Source: Trichocoleus sp. FACHB-46
Lineage (GTDB): Bacteria; Cyanobacteriota; Cyanobacteriia; FACHB-46
Direction of reading: 5' to 3'
Assembly: GCF_014695385.1 (NCBI RefSeq)
Contig: NZ_JACJOD010000013.1
Coordinates: forward strand, 496,001 to 560,000
DNA length: 64,000 bases
The notes below the pieces were generated by a model that had not been told where the DNA came from, did no database searches, and worked only from the letters and a program-made list of their open reading frames with translations. Positions 53,594 through 63,600 of the stretch are shown here, piece after piece (positions within the stretch are counted from its first letter, which is position 1; the number at the start of each line of letters is the position of its first letter). Both the position numbers and the translations under genes were made by a program.

Positions 53594-54637
53594 ATGTTCA
53601 ACTTCGTAGGACGTCTACTTCTGTGGCTGCGGGGTGGTAGCCTCAAGCTATTGGCCTTGGCAGGTATTATCCTGCTGGTCTGGGGCACAGTTTCACCTGT
53701 GGGAACTCTGATTTGGTGGCTGAATGAAGGTGCAGAGACTTTAGGTTTTAGAAAAAGCTCGGCCAAGCGCTTACTTCCTAGCGATCGCGCTCAAGGTGCT
53801 CCTGGTAAGCCCATCAACTGCTACATCGTCTTTTTGACTGGGGTCGGAGACTTTTCCGCCAACCAGCTTACGCTTGGGGAAGAATATTTTCTCAATCAGC
53901 TAGATCAAGCTCATCCTGATTGCGTCACGGTACGAGACGTATTTCCTTACTCTGCCGCCAACGAAAGTTTGGGTGGCCGAAGGCTCTTAGCTCCTGTCTG
54001 GCGCTTTGCTGACAATGCTGACGGTTGGCTAAGAGCCGCTAATATGTTGATCCAAATTCGCAATTTGTGGCGCTTTGCCATTTCCGCAGACGATCGCTAT
54101 GGCCCGTTGTACAACCAAGGCATTGCCACTGCAATCATCGATCGCATGAATGCGGCTCATCCCATCACGCCAGCAACTCAGCGACCCTTGAAAATAATTT
54201 TGATGAGTACGAGTGGTGGCACCCAGGTTTCTCTAGGAGCGGCTGAGTATCTGGACCAGTGGCTAGACACAAAAGTTTTGGTGGTTTCCGTAGGTGGCGT
54301 ATTTTCGGGAACCGATGGCTTCGAGGCGGCGGAGCGAGTGTATCACCTGCAAGGCAAGCGAGACTGGGTTGAAGACATCGGCCAAGTTGTATTTCCCTCA
54401 CGTTGGCCTTGGACAGTCGGTTCTCCATTTCACCAAGCCCAATGGCAAGGCCGCTACAGTGTCCATAACACCGGGCCTCACGACCATGATGGTCCCAAGG
54501 GTTACTTTGGAGAGGCGATCGCTCCCCCAGGACCAACCCAAAAGGCAGGGCAACCCAAATATGTGGATTTAACGCTACAGGTGGTAAATCAACTACCGAT
54601 CTGGACGGACTCTCCAACTGACCAAAGCGCTCCGTAA
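53594..54637 (+). CDS. Membrane-anchored hypothetical, alpha/beta-hydrolase-like
   Basis: A 347-residue protein with an N-terminal membrane helix (about 12-35, LLALAGIILLVWGTVSPVGTLIWWL). The soluble part reads like an alpha/beta fold: CYIVFLTGVGDFSANQLT (an oxyanion-type strand), PLKIILMSTSGGTQVSLGAAEYLD (a nucleophile-elbow-like STSGGTQ), VLVVSVGGVFSG, and HNTGPHDHDGPKGYFGE near the end. A histidine and an acid are available but the triad is not certain. I recognise no named family. It is 78 bp before the membrane protein at 54715 and probably shares its transcript. Confidence 0.68.
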   Translation: MFNFVGRLLLWLRGGSLKLLALAGIILLVWGTVSPVGTLIWWLNEGAETLGFRKSSAKRLLPSDRAQGAPGKPINCYIVFLTGVGDFSANQLTLGEEYFLNQLDQAHPDCVTVRDVFPYSAANESLGGRRLLAPVWRFADNADGWLRAANMLIQIRNLWRFAISADDRYGPLYNQGIATAIIDRMNAAHPITPATQRPLKIILMSTSGGTQVSLGAAEYLDQWLDTKVLVVSVGGVFSGTDGFEAAERVYHLQGKRDWVEDIGQVVFPSRWPWTVGSPFHQAQWQGRYSVHNTGPHDHDGPKGYFGEAIAPPGPTQKAGQPKYVDLTLQVVNQLPIWTDSPTDQSAP

Positions 54638-54714
54638 CAGGACTTTAATATCGATTGCGAAATTCTGGACTGGCTTTCATACTCAGGGAGAAGTCAATCC
54701 AAAATTCTGCTGCC

Positions 54715-56184
54715 ATGTCATCACCACAGAAAATAGCCAGGCGGCGCTTAGCTGCTCGTCGCAACCTCTGGTTTGAACGAGTGATGGCAATTTTGGCGTC
54801 TGCTAATCTGCTGCTAGTGCTATTTGACGTGAGTTACGTACCGCTGCGGGATTTTTACCTGTTGCGCTTGCCTCGCCTAATTCCTCCTGCCGGAAACCTA
54901 ACTAAGCTATATGACCCTATAAAAGGGATTGAACCGCATCGGGACACCCAAAATTACTTGCAGGCTGTCGCTGATTTAGAAGCGCAAGTGGAGAAAACGG
55001 GGATCAGTTCTCCGGAGGTCGAGCCTTACCTAGAGCAGTTGCGTAATCTCAGTACTGAAATGGTCGATACCGATCCCTTCCGAGTCGCTGACAAGAGTGG
55101 CACTCTGGAGAAAATCAAAAATCGGATGCGAGAACACATCTACGATCAGCGCCGTCGCGTTTCTTCTCGCCAATCCTTTAATCTTTTTTGGAGTCAAGAC
55201 CATTTACTGCAGGCAGGATGGCGCGGTGAAATTGACTTCTTTAATCAAGAAATTCGTCCCTTAATTGCAACCAATTATTTTCGGCCCCTGGGGGAAACGG
55301 GAGATTTCGTCAGTTATTTTTGGCGCATTGATCTGCCTTTCGCGATCGTTTTCGGCGTGGAATTCTTAGCTCGGACTTTTTATATCAGCCGCCGCCATAA
55401 AGGTATCAGTTGGCTCGATGCTATGTTGTGGCGCTGGTATGACGTGTTTTTATGGTTACCTTTTTGGTTCTGGTTGCCCTCCTGGCGGTTGCTGCGGATT
55501 ATTCCTGTGACTATTCGCCTGCATCAAGCCAAACTGGTTGACTTAGACTTTGTGATCGCTCAGATCAATCGTGGGTTCGTAGCCAACTTCGCCGAAGAAT
55601 TAACGGAAGTGGTAGTGATCCGTGTGATTAACCAAATCCAGGGCTCAGTTCAGCGGGGTGAGGTGACACGCTGGTTATTTCGCTCACCCAGCGCCCGTGG
55701 TTACATCGACATCAACAACACCAATGAAGTAGAAGCGATCGCCACTCTGCTAGTCAAGCTGGTGGTGTATGAGGTGCTGCCGAAGATTCAACCTGACCTC
55801 GAAGCTATTCTGCGCCACAGCGTGGAGAGCGGACTCCGACAGTTGCCTCTCTACCAAGGCTTGCAACAAGTGCCGGGGGTGCGGGATTTGCCAACCCAAC
55901 TTGCCGATCAAGTGGTTACCAATGTGACTCAAACCGCTTACCATGCTTTAGTCGCTGCTTTAGAAGACCCAGTTGGAGCGCAACTCTCTAGCCAGCTTGT
56001 ACAACATTTCGCTGAAGCCCTAGGCTCAGAAGTGCAAAACCAGCAAACTCTACATAAAATTCAAGGGCTGCTCTCCGACCTCCTGGAAGAAGTGAAGGTG
56101 AACTACATTCAGCGCCTCTCGGAAGAAGACATGGAGGGTGTCCTAGAGCAAACTCATCAGCTCCATCAAATTGTTAAAAAGTAA
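54715..56184 (+). CDS. Conserved cyanobacterial membrane protein
   Basis: A 489-residue protein. ATG 54715 (MSSPQKIARRRLAARRNLWF) is preferred over an earlier start 20 codons upstream. It has a helix near 24-42, a hydrophilic region (about 60-190), then two or three aromatic membrane helices (about 225-265, WRWYDVFLWLPFWFWLPSWR), followed by a long helical C-terminal region to 489 with no motif I recognise. Positive charges at the N-terminus fit an inside orientation. Function unknown; coupled in position to the hydrolase-like gene at 53594. Confidence 0.7.
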   Translation: MSSPQKIARRRLAARRNLWFERVMAILASANLLLVLFDVSYVPLRDFYLLRLPRLIPPAGNLTKLYDPIKGIEPHRDTQNYLQAVADLEAQVEKTGISSPEVEPYLEQLRNLSTEMVDTDPFRVADKSGTLEKIKNRMREHIYDQRRRVSSRQSFNLFWSQDHLLQAGWRGEIDFFNQEIRPLIATNYFRPLGETGDFVSYFWRIDLPFAIVFGVEFLARTFYISRRHKGISWLDAMLWRWYDVFLWLPFWFWLPSWRLLRIIPVTIRLHQAKLVDLDFVIAQINRGFVANFAEELTEVVVIRVINQIQGSVQRGEVTRWLFRSPSARGYIDINNTNEVEAIATLLVKLVVYEVLPKIQPDLEAILRHSVESGLRQLPLYQGLQQVPGVRDLPTQLADQVVTNVTQTAYHALVAALEDPVGAQLSSQLVQHFAEALGSEVQNQQTLHKIQGLLSDLLEEVKVNYIQRLSEEDMEGVLEQTHQLHQIVKK

Positions 56185-56562
56185 AGGCTAAGAAATCATG
56201 CTTCAAAGCGCAATTTCCTAGAAAAATAGGTTCATCAATCTGCCTCAATGCAGACTTTCCAGGGTTGATCTAGGCCCATCTGCCTATTCCAAAATGGGTG
56301 CGCTAAACTATAATCATGTGGGTTTGGGGCTACCCAAATCTAAGCGGTGATTTCATGAAAGTAACTATTTCATGGGGAGTGGGTCGTCACCCACTTTTTT
56401 TATTGATAGGGTCTGTGATAAATCTCTACGAACTTGAGAATTTGTCAAAGTAGATCATTGTGTAGCTCCGCTTACACATCACCCCTGATAGTCCCACTTT
56501 ATAAAGTATGGATGTACAGCAAGCCGAAATAGTCGCTGGAGCTTGACGAAGGAGATAAGACA
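56185..56562. other. Intergenic region upstream of rimP
   Basis: About 380 bp. It holds the candidate small RNA unit (56309-56402) and then a second possible promoter: TATAAA at 56500-56505, about 60 bp upstream of the rimP start, with no clear -35. The rimP ribosome site GAAGGAG lies just before the ATG. Confidence 0.55.
56321..56402 (+). ncRNA. Candidate small RNA with own promoter and terminator
   Basis: A perfect TATAAT is at 56309-56314. Seven bases later begins a hairpin with an 8-bp stem including one G-T pair (56321-56328 with 56333-56340, loop GCTA), then a TTTCATGAAA palindrome (56351-56360) and an intrinsic terminator (stem 56378-56384 with 56389-56395, loop CGTC, followed by seven T). 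No open frame or tRNA is present. A transcript of about 80 nt is predicted. It resembles no cyanobacterial sRNA I can name; Yfr1 and Yfr2 motifs are not visible. A rimP-leader attenuator is the main alternative. Confidence 0.55.
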
Positions 56563-57024
56563 ATGGCTCACCCTTTGATCCCACAAATTATTGACATTGC
56601 AACGCCCGTTGCCGCAACTTTGGGATTAGATGTGGTTGGGGCTGTGTTTCACACAAATCAAAGCCCTCCGATTTTGCGCGTAGACATCCGCAACCTCCAG
56701 GAAGACACTGGACTGGAGGACTGTGAACGGATGAGCCGTGCCCTAGAAGCGGCTTTAGATCTAGCTGATATTATTCCCGATACCTATGTACTGGAAATTT
56801 CCAGTCCTGGTATTTCTCGGTCGCTTACCAGCGATCGCGAGTTCATTTCATTTAAAGGGTTTGCTGTGGTTGTCAGCACTTCAGAGCCTTACGAAGGAAA
56901 AAAAGAGTGGCAAGGACTACTGGTGCGGCGCGATGACACGGCTGTTTACATCAACCAAAAAGGGCGAGCGATCGCTATTCCTCAAGCTTTGGTGACTAGA
57001 GTGCAACTCGATGAGCAACGTTAG
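56563..57024 (+). CDS. rimP: Ribosome maturation factor RimP
   Basis: RimP aids 30S assembly. The 153-residue protein has the N-terminal RimP domain ([58 protein letters not shown] with the diagnostic SPGxxR) and a C-terminal SH3-like part (RKDWQGLL-type [13 protein letters not shown]). GAAGGAGAT precedes ATG 56563. First gene of the rimP-nusA-ylxR-infB cluster; 172 bp to nusA. Confidence 0.96.
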   Translation: MAHPLIPQIIDIATPVAATLGLDVVGAVFHTNQSPPILRVDIRNLQEDTGLEDCERMSRALEAALDLADIIPDTYVLEISSPGISRSLTSDREFISFKGFAVVVSTSEPYEGKKEWQGLLVRRDDTAVYINQKGRAIAIPQALVTRVQLDEQR

Positions 57025-57196
57025 CCCTGGCTACTAGTGATGGGTTTATCGACAAACCAACACGAGCTAATCAGCGTAGTAAGCGGTTTCTAACTTGAGC
57101 AAATTGCCAAATGAGGCCATCCCTATCTAGCCAGCGTTAATTCCTGACGACTCACTGCTTCATTTAATCTTTCAAAACTATGGAGGTGTTACTGAT

Positions 57197-58534
57197 ATGT
57201 CAATGGTTCCTCTGCCTGGACTCAAAGTCATGATTGATAGTATTAGCCAGGAGCGTAATCTGCCGAAGCATGCTGTGCAAGCAGCATTGCGTGAAGCGCT
57301 CCTCAAAGGCTATGAGCGCTATCGACGGACTCAGCGCCTCGATCACGTCAATTTTGATGAAGAATACTTTGACAATTTTGAGGTAGAGCTTGATCCCGAA
57401 GAAGAAGGATTTCGCATTTTATCTACCAAGACGATTGTCGAAGCAGTGAATAATGCCGACCACCAAATTGCCTTAGAAGAAGTGCAAGAAGTGGCTGCCG
57501 AAGCTCAACTGGGTGACACCGTGATTTTAGATGTCACCCCTGACCAAGGAGAGTTTGGTCGGATGGCTGCCATTCAAACCAAGCAAGTACTGGCCCAAAA
57601 ACTCCGGGATCAACAGCGCAAGTTAGTCCAAGAAGAGTTTCAAGAATTAGAGAGCACAGTACTACAAGCCAGAGTGCTACGGTTCGAGCGTCAATCTGTG
57701 ATCATGGCGGTCAGCAGTGGGTTTGGTCAGCCAGAGGTAGAAGCTGAATTACCCAAGCGAGAGCAATTGCCCAACGATAACTATCGGGCTAACGCCACAT
57801 TCAAGGTTTACCTGAAGCGAGTTTCTGAAGGCTCACATCGGGGGCCGCAGCTGCTCGTATCTAGAGCTGACGCAGGCTTAGTGGTGTATCTGTTTGCTAA
57901 CGAAGTCCCAGAGATTGAAGATGAAGTCGTACGTATTGTTGCCGTAGCCAGAGAAGCTAATCCACCTTCTCGCTATGTTGGCCCGCGTACCAAAATTGCT
58001 GTCGACACCTTAGAGCGTGATGTAGACCCAGTAGGCGCTTGCATTGGGGCTAGAGGTTCTCGGATTCAAGTCGTGGTGAACGAGCTACGTGGCGAAAAAA
58101 TTGATGTAATTCGCTGGTCTCCTGACCCATCAACTTACATTGCCAATGCTCTTAGCCCAGCCCGTGTGGATGAAGTGCGCTTAGTTGATCCCGAAGAGCG
58201 CCAAGCCCACGTTCTGGTAGCCGAAGACCAGCTCAGTCTTGCCATCGGTAAGGAAGGGCAAAACGTGCGTTTAGCAGCACGTCTGACAGGTTGGAAAATT
58301 GACATCAAAGATATTGCCAAGTACGACTACGAAGCTGAGAACCGCAAGATTGAGGCTTTAGCAGAAGCACGTCAGAGATCTAGGCCAGTTGAGTATGAGG
58401 AAGACTACGACGAAGAGTACGACGAAGAGTACTTGGAAGAAGATTATGCAAACTCTCCTGTCGAAGTGGAAGCCGATGAGGATGAGGACTTAGCAACTTC
58501 TGAGACAGATGAAGCCCAGCCTGTTACTGAATAG
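57197..58534 (+). CDS. nusA: Transcription elongation/termination factor NusA
   Basis: NusA binds RNA polymerase and RNA, modulating pausing, termination and antitermination. The 445-residue protein has the N-terminal RNAP-binding domain ([23 protein letters not shown]), an S1 domain (about 130-200), KH domains (about 240-370: [23 protein letters not shown] and [21 protein letters not shown]) and an acidic tail (about 395-445) rich in Glu, Asp and Tyr, replacing the C-terminal repeats of E. coli NusA as in most non-proteobacteria. Ribosome site GGAGGT nine bases before ATG 57197. Confidence 0.96.
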   Translation: MSMVPLPGLKVMIDSISQERNLPKHAVQAALREALLKGYERYRRTQRLDHVNFDEEYFDNFEVELDPEEEGFRILSTKTIVEAVNNADHQIALEEVQEVAAEAQLGDTVILDVTPDQGEFGRMAAIQTKQVLAQKLRDQQRKLVQEEFQELESTVLQARVLRFERQSVIMAVSSGFGQPEVEAELPKREQLPNDNYRANATFKVYLKRVSEGSHRGPQLLVSRADAGLVVYLFANEVPEIEDEVVRIVAVAREANPPSRYVGPRTKIAVDTLERDVDPVGACIGARGSRIQVVVNELRGEKIDVIRWSPDPSTYIANALSPARVDEVRLVDPEERQAHVLVAEDQLSLAIGKEGQNVRLAARLTGWKIDIKDIAKYDYEAENRKIEALAEARQRSRPVEYEEDYDEEYDEEYLEEDYANSPVEVEADEDEDLATSETDEAQPVTE

Positions 58535-58627
58535 CTTTGTCATCCAGTAGTTCCTAACTAGGTAACTACGCCAGCCAAGGATGAGGGCATCAATAACCAT
58601 CAATAGCAATGACTGGTGAATGACACG

Positions 58628-58918
58628 ATGAAGCCTAACTACCGTCGGTGCGCTAGTTGTCGGAAGCTGGCTTCCAAACAGGATTTCTGGCGCATTGTGC
58701 GGGTGCATTCCTCGCAAACGGTACAATTAGATCAGGGCATGGGGCGCTCTGCTTACCTGTGTCCTGAGGTTAGTTGCTTGCAAGCCGCCCAGAAGAAAAA
58801 TCGATTAGGGCGATCGCTGAAAGCTTCAGTACCACCCGATTTGTACCAAACCTTAGAGCAGCGTTTGGCAAAAGCAAGGGCAGTCGATGGACTAAAACCA
58901 GATCGCGCTCTAGAATGA
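58628..58918 (+). CDS. ylxR: YlxR family RNA-binding protein
   Basis: A 96-residue protein of the YlxR (DUF448) family, commonly placed between nusA and infB. It shows MKPNYRRCASCRKLASK and MGRSAYLCPEVSCLQAAQKKNRLGRSLK, the conserved double cysteine motifs and basic groove. ATG 58628 is preferred over GTG 58616. YlxR acts in RNA metabolism and RNase P regulation in some bacteria. No ylxQ (L7Ae-like) gene follows; a 497-bp gap precedes infB. Confidence 0.93.
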   Translation: MKPNYRRCASCRKLASKQDFWRIVRVHSSQTVQLDQGMGRSAYLCPEVSCLQAAQKKNRLGRSLKASVPPDLYQTLEQRLAKARAVDGLKPDRALE

Positions 58919-59415
58919 GAGAGTGGCAAATCCTCACTCTCTGAATAGGATTTAGCATGAATGTTGAGCTTGTAGGAGCATAATGACGGTATATTCTGGA
59001 ATTGACAATCAAAATACAGGGGTAAAAAACTCTTGTCAGCAGCTAGGTGATCACCAAACGCAGGTTGTAGTCTACCTGCTGAGTTTGGTTCGGGAAAGTT
59101 AACACCAGGCGAGGATTAGTCAAAACCAGTATTTACAGGTTAATGAGGTTGCCCGGAAAGCAGCACTAAGTGGCATCTCAACCGCCTGCAAACCTACAAA
59201 GATTCATGCAAGACTTTAAACAAGAAAGCTGGTTACAAGCTAGAAATAGCTGTTTGTCTTCTGGAAAACACTCTCACAGCAGAGTGCAACTTTTCTCGTT
59301 TAAAGTTAAAAGAGAAAACGACGTTTAAGATTCTAATGCGTCAGCAGATCAACCACTTGTAGTTAGTTTGCAAAACAGTAGGCCACTATGTAACACATTC
59401 AAGAGGGAAGAGTGG
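58919..59415. other. Gap between ylxR and infB
   Basis: About 500 bp with no gene found. It contains a modest hairpin GCAGGT-ACCTGC near 59061-59080 and a purine-rich AAGAGGGAAGAGTGG just before the infB start. The ylxQ gene often seen at this position in other phyla is absent. The region may carry a separate infB promoter. Confidence 0.5.
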
Positions 59416-62400
59416 ATGAATAACGGCAAAGTCAGAATTTACGAGCTATCAAAGGAACTAAATTTGGATAACAGGGATATACTAGCCGTTTGCGAACAGC
59501 TAAATATTTCAGTTAAGAGCCATAGCAGCACGATTACAGAAGGTGAGGCTGAGCGCATCCGTGCTGCTGCCGAGAAATATACAGCGACCCACTCCTCTCC
59601 TCCAAAGCCAGCTACAGTCAGTCACGGTACGGGTGCCCAAGCCCGCGAAGCTGCCCAAGCTGCTGGCAGGAAGCCACAGATTTTAGAAATTCGTAGACCC
59701 AAAACGATTAGTCCCAATCAGCAGTCTGCCGACGATGGGAATGAACCCATTCCTCAAGCAGCTAAACCTAATCCTCAACCTCCTATTAATCAACCCTTGC
59801 AAACTCCTGTCAAACCAGCGGCCCCGAGTCGTCCAGCCCGCTCTGCACCCTCTGCCCCTGAAAGTGCAGCTCCCGCTGTTTCTATTCCCAATTCTCCTAG
59901 TTCCGAGACTCCTGTTGAAGTAGCTTCACCTGCTAGTGAGCCCGAAAAGCCTCAAGTTAAGCGGCCTCCTAGCATCACAGAAGAACCTGCTCCTCGACCC
60001 AGAGTGAGTCACCAACCGACTATTCAGCCACAACAATTGGTGGCACCGCCCTCTAGACCCGCCCCTCCTACAGCAAATCGCGCTCAAGCGAATCCTGCTA
60101 ATCGTGTCGTCTTAAAGCGCGATCGCCCTGAGCGTCCTGAAGGGGGTACATCATCACCAAGTAGCCCTTCAGAGCCTAGAGTTGGCCAACCGCCCTCCGA
60201 AAGACGTTTCGACGCTCCGGCACGCCAGCGCGATCGCCCCGCTGCTGCTGGCTCGGACAGTGATGAGCGGCGTCCTCAGCCTGTGACTGAGCTGAGACGT
60301 CCTGCCAGCCCTGCTAGACCTGTACGTCCCACTGCTCCCCGCGAAGGCCAGCCTGGTGCTTCCGGCGATCGCGCTGGTGGCCACCAGGGGGAACGCTCAG
60401 AAGCGGCTGTGGGAGCAGGCCCAATCGATGAGCTGCGCCGACCCACTCTACCGCGCAATCTGAAGAAAGGTAAGAGTTGGGAAGAAGAAGAAGAGGAAAA
60501 CGCAGAAAACGCGAAGGCTAAGGCTGGGCCAAAAGCTAAGCGGCGGCTCCAGCCTGTTCTCGATGACGAGGACATTGAAATTGAAGACCTCGACATTGAC
60601 AGCATTGATGAAGAAGAGGAATTTGATGACGGCGAGGATGCTCCTGTTCAAGTGAGTCTCTCTCTAGCACGTCCTGCTAAGCCTAAATCTCGTCCAGGCC
60701 AAGCTAGACCTGTGGCTGCTGCCCCAGCTGCCCCGAAGAGTAGAAAGTCAAACAGCCCTCGCGATCGCCGGGAACGTCGGGAGCAGGAAGCCAAAGTTGA
60801 GCGCCCCACCAAGATCACGCTGACGACCGGGTTAACGGTGCAGGAGCTGGCCTCACTTCTAGCGGTCCCAGAAACAGAAATCATCAGAGCTTTGTTCTTC
60901 AAAGGTATTGCTGCCAATATCAACCAAACCCTTGACGTTCCCACCGCGAGCATGATTGCTCAAGAGATGGAAGTGGAAGTCGAGATGGCAGAGAAAGAGG
61001 CAGAAGCTCGGAAAGTTACCGAGATGCTAGATGCAGCAGATTTGGAACTTTTGCAGCGTCGTCCTCCAGTGGTTACGATCATGGGTCACGTAGACCACGG
61101 AAAAACCACCTTGCTCGACTCGATCCGCAAAACCAAAGTGGCTCAGGGAGAGGCAGGAGGCATTACCCAACATATTGGTGCCTACCACGTTGACGTTCCT
61201 CACGAAGGTGATGTGCAGCAGGTTGTCTTCTTAGATACGCCAGGTCACGAAGCCTTTACCGCCATGCGAGCACGGGGTACGAGAGTCACTGATATCGCCA
61301 TCCTGGTAGTTGCTGCGGATGATGGTGTTCGACCTCAAACGATTGAGGCTATCAGCCACGCCAAGGCGGCAGAAGTGCCTATTATCGTAGCCATCAACAA
61401 GATTGACAAAGAAGGCGCTCAGCTCGATCGCGTCAAGAACGAGTTGATGAACTATAACCTCGTACCGGAAGAGTACGGTGGTGACACCATCATGGTCCCA
61501 GTCAGTGCGATTAAAGGGGAAAATCTAGATACCTTGCTAGAAATGATTCTGCTGGTGTCAGAAGTAGAAGATCTCTACGCAAACCCAGATCGACCTGCTA
61601 AGGGAACAGTCATCGAAGCTCACCTCGACAAAGCTCGTGGTCCTGTTGCTTCTATGTTGGTCCAGAACGGTACCCTTCGTGTGGGCGATACCATCGTCGC
61701 AGGCTCAGCCTTGGGCAAAGTACGAGCAATGGTAGACGATCGTGGTCAGCGAGTCGAGGCAGCGGGTCCATCCTTTGCAGTGGAAATTTTAGGTCTAGGC
61801 GACGTTCCCGCTGCTGGTGATGAATTTGAAGTCTTCCAAGATGAGAAAGAAGCAAGAGCGGTAGCTTCGGCTAAAACCGATCAGCAACGTCAATCTCGTC
61901 TACAGCAGCAAGCGCTTGGTGCTCGTCGGATCACCCTCAACTCCTTGTCAGCTAAGGCTCAAGAAGGCGAATTGAAGGAACTCAACCTGATTCTAAAGGC
62001 GGATGTGCAAGGGTCTGTAGAAGCAATTCTGGGATCACTGCAACAACTGCCTCAAAATGAAGTGCAGGTCCGGGTGCTGTTGTCTGCGCCGGGAGAGGTC
62101 ACAGAGACTGACGTTGATCTGGCGTCAGCTAGTTCTGCCGTGATTATTGGGTTCAACACTACCCTGGCTAGCGGTGCGAGACAAGCTGCTGATGCAGCGG
62201 GTGTTGATATTCGTGAATACAACATTATCTATAAGCTCTTGGATGACATTCAAGGAGCAATGGAAGGTCTCCTAGAACCAGAAATGGTCGAAGAACCGCT
62301 GGGTCAGGTAGAAGTTCGGGCTGTCTTCCCAGTTGGTCGAGGTGCAGTAGCAGGTTGCTATGTCCTCTCTGGTAAGGCAATTCGTAACTGTAATGCGCGG

Positions 62401-62592
62401 GTTCGCCGAGGCAGCAACGTCATTCACGAGGGCATCCTAGACTCGCTCAAGCGGATGAAGGAAGACGCCAAGGAAGTCAATGCTGGCTATGAGTGCGGTG
62501 TTGGCATGAGCAGCTTCCATGATTGGGTTGAAGGGGACATCATTGAAACCTTCCGAATGGTAACGAAGCGCCGGACCTTGTCAGCTAGCTAA
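59416..62592 (+). CDS. infB: Translation initiation factor IF-2
   Basis: IF-2 is the GTPase that places fMet-tRNA on the 30S subunit and joins the 50S. The 1058-residue protein starts at ATG 59416 ([19 protein letters not shown]); the longer frame adds 16 unlikely residues. Order: IF2_N domain (1-55), a long Pro/Ala/Arg-rich disordered region (about 60-440) with an acidic block, a second N-type domain (about 465-520), the G domain with GHVDHGKT at 557-564, DTPGHEAF and NKID, then the barrel and fMet-tRNA domains (C-terminal [25 protein letters not shown]). Large size is normal for cyanobacteria. Terminator at 62661-62701. Confidence 0.97.
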   Translation: MNNGKVRIYELSKELNLDNRDILAVCEQLNISVKSHSSTITEGEAERIRAAAEKYTATHSSPPKPATVSHGTGAQAREAAQAAGRKPQILEIRRPKTISPNQQSADDGNEPIPQAAKPNPQPPINQPLQTPVKPAAPSRPARSAPSAPESAAPAVSIPNSPSSETPVEVASPASEPEKPQVKRPPSITEEPAPRPRVSHQPTIQPQQLVAPPSRPAPPTANRAQANPANRVVLKRDRPERPEGGTSSPSSPSEPRVGQPPSERRFDAPARQRDRPAAAGSDSDERRPQPVTELRRPASPARPVRPTAPREGQPGASGDRAGGHQGERSEAAVGAGPIDELRRPTLPRNLKKGKSWEEEEEENAENAKAKAGPKAKRRLQPVLDDEDIEIEDLDIDSIDEEEEFDDGEDAPVQVSLSLARPAKPKSRPGQARPVAAAPAAPKSRKSNSPRDRRERREQEAKVERPTKITLTTGLTVQELASLLAVPETEIIRALFFKGIAANINQTLDVPTASMIAQEMEVEVEMAEKEAEARKVTEMLDAADLELLQRRPPVVTIMGHVDHGKTTLLDSIRKTKVAQGEAGGITQHIGAYHVDVPHEGDVQQVVFLDTPGHEAFTAMRARGTRVTDIAILVVAADDGVRPQTIEAISHAKAAEVPIIVAINKIDKEGAQLDRVKNELMNYNLVPEEYGGDTIMVPVSAIKGENLDTLLEMILLVSEVEDLYANPDRPAKGTVIEAHLDKARGPVASMLVQNGTLRVGDTIVAGSALGKVRAMVDDRGQRVEAAGPSFAVEILGLGDVPAAGDEFEVFQDEKEARAVASAKTDQQRQSRLQQQALGARRITLNSLSAKAQEGELKELNLILKADVQGSVEAILGSLQQLPQNEVQVRVLLSAPGEVTETDVDLASASSAVIIGFNTTLASGARQAADAAGVDIREYNIIYKLLDDIQGAMEGLLEPEMVEEPLGQVEVRAVFPVGRGAVAGCYVLSGKAIRNCNARVRRGSNVIHEGILDSLKRMKEDAKEVNAGYECGVGMSSFHDWVEGDIIETFRMVTKRRTLSAS

Positions 62593-62660
62593 AAATCGAA
62601 CTAGATAGATTTGTCGGTTTCCCTTAAGGCACCACAACTCTATCTAACTTATCTAATGGA

Positions 62661-62701
62661 ATGAGAGGAGAGCGTTCTAGCTGTTTCCTCTCATTTTTTT
62701 A
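62661..62701 (+). terminator. Rho-independent terminator of infB
   Basis: A 9-bp perfect stem (62661-62669 with 62686-62694) with a 16-base loop ends in seven T, 69 bp after the infB stop. It ends the rimP-infB transcript. Confidence 0.88.
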
Positions 62702-62771
62702 TGGTTTCTCGAGATTGAAGGATCTCTCCCTTATACTGAGGCTGGATTATGCACTATTTCAGCTAATTGCT

Positions 62772-63377
62772 ATGCGCTCTTCTTGGTCAGAGCCTTATTT
62801 GTGGGTTCATGCTGCTGGAGCGGCAGTGTTGCCTATTTTTTTGGAACTTTGCCTACTGGGATATGCCGTTGGAGATCCCATCCTGCCTGCTGGGCTCGAA
62901 GTTGGCTTAGTTGCAGTTATTGGCATTGCTCCCCTGCTGTGGATGCAGTTGTTCTGCCCGTTCTACATTTTCAGTCTTATGGTATTCGCGCTGAAACCAG
63001 AGAGCTTAACTGTGGAGCAGCGCCGAATTCTCAGCTTATTTAAGATGCAAGAAAGCCGAGTTCTGGCAACAGTCACGCCAGTGTTCTTGGTAGGTGTCCT
63101 ATGGCAACTCTATCGAGTCGCACCTGTAGCCGCCACTGTTGCACCGTTTTCGGCAGGATGGCGAGTTCTAGGTTTACTGATCGCTGCGATCGCTTTTTTG
63201 GCTTGCAACCTCTTTTTGCAGGTATCAGTTAGCGTTGCTCGGATACTGCTACTCAGTAATGCCGAGGTCGCTGCTACCGAACCCTTTCCTGCTGACAAAA
63301 TCCGACAAAATTTTACGATTCCTGGCATCCAGGTTAATCAAATTTTGCCCCCTGTTTTGCCAGAAGTTGGGTCCTAA
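62772..63377 (+). CDS. Low-complexity-tail membrane protein (cyanobacterial)
   Basis: A 201-residue protein with about four membrane helices (AGAAVLPIFLELCLLGYAVG, LEVGLVAVIGIAPLLWMQLFC, TPVFLVGVLWQLYRVAP, WRVLGLLIAAIAFLACNLFLQ) and a hydrophilic C-terminal tail ending NQILPPVLPEVGS. It matches the cyanobacterial low-complexity-tail membrane family, whose function is unknown. ATG 62772 (MRSSWSEPYLWVHAAG) is the family start; a frame from 62661 runs through the infB terminator and is not used. Confidence 0.82.
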   Translation: MRSSWSEPYLWVHAAGAAVLPIFLELCLLGYAVGDPILPAGLEVGLVAVIGIAPLLWMQLFCPFYIFSLMVFALKPESLTVEQRRILSLFKMQESRVLATVTPVFLVGVLWQLYRVAPVAATVAPFSAGWRVLGLLIAAIAFLACNLFLQVSVSVARILLLSNAEVAATEPFPADKIRQNFTIPGIQVNQILPPVLPEVGS

Positions 63378-63465
63378 GTGAGTGCAGTAGGTGTTACAAC
63401 TACTATGCCTATAGCAGAATCAGCAGGTTCCAGTTCTAGCTCTACAGAAGGAAATGAGGTTTAAG

Positions 63466-63527
63466 CCCCTCAAGCGAGGGGAGATAGTGTTGTTTGCAGC
63501 ACACCTCTAGGAGGTGACTTCGCTATC
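63466..63527 (+). other. Nested hairpins, possible structured RNA or leader
   Basis: Three stems are visible: CCCCTC/GAGGGG (63466-63471 with 63476-63481, loop AAGC), GATAGTG/CGCTATC (63483-63489 with 63521-63527, one G-T pair) and inside it CACCTC/GAGGTG (63502-63507 with 63511-63516, loop TAG). Position is 74 bp upstream of the gene at 63601. It may be a leader structure or sRNA; no T run follows. Confidence 0.4.
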
Positions 63528-63600
63528 CTAAGAAAAGGGCGAAGATCAAAGCTCTATTCGTCTGAGTTCTGCTGTGTTTATAGCTTTTTTTGAGGTATTT

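Noticed and set aside
60276-60605. 109-codon frame opposite infB
   Set aside because: Serine-rich antisense shadow of the acidic and proline-rich region of IF-2.
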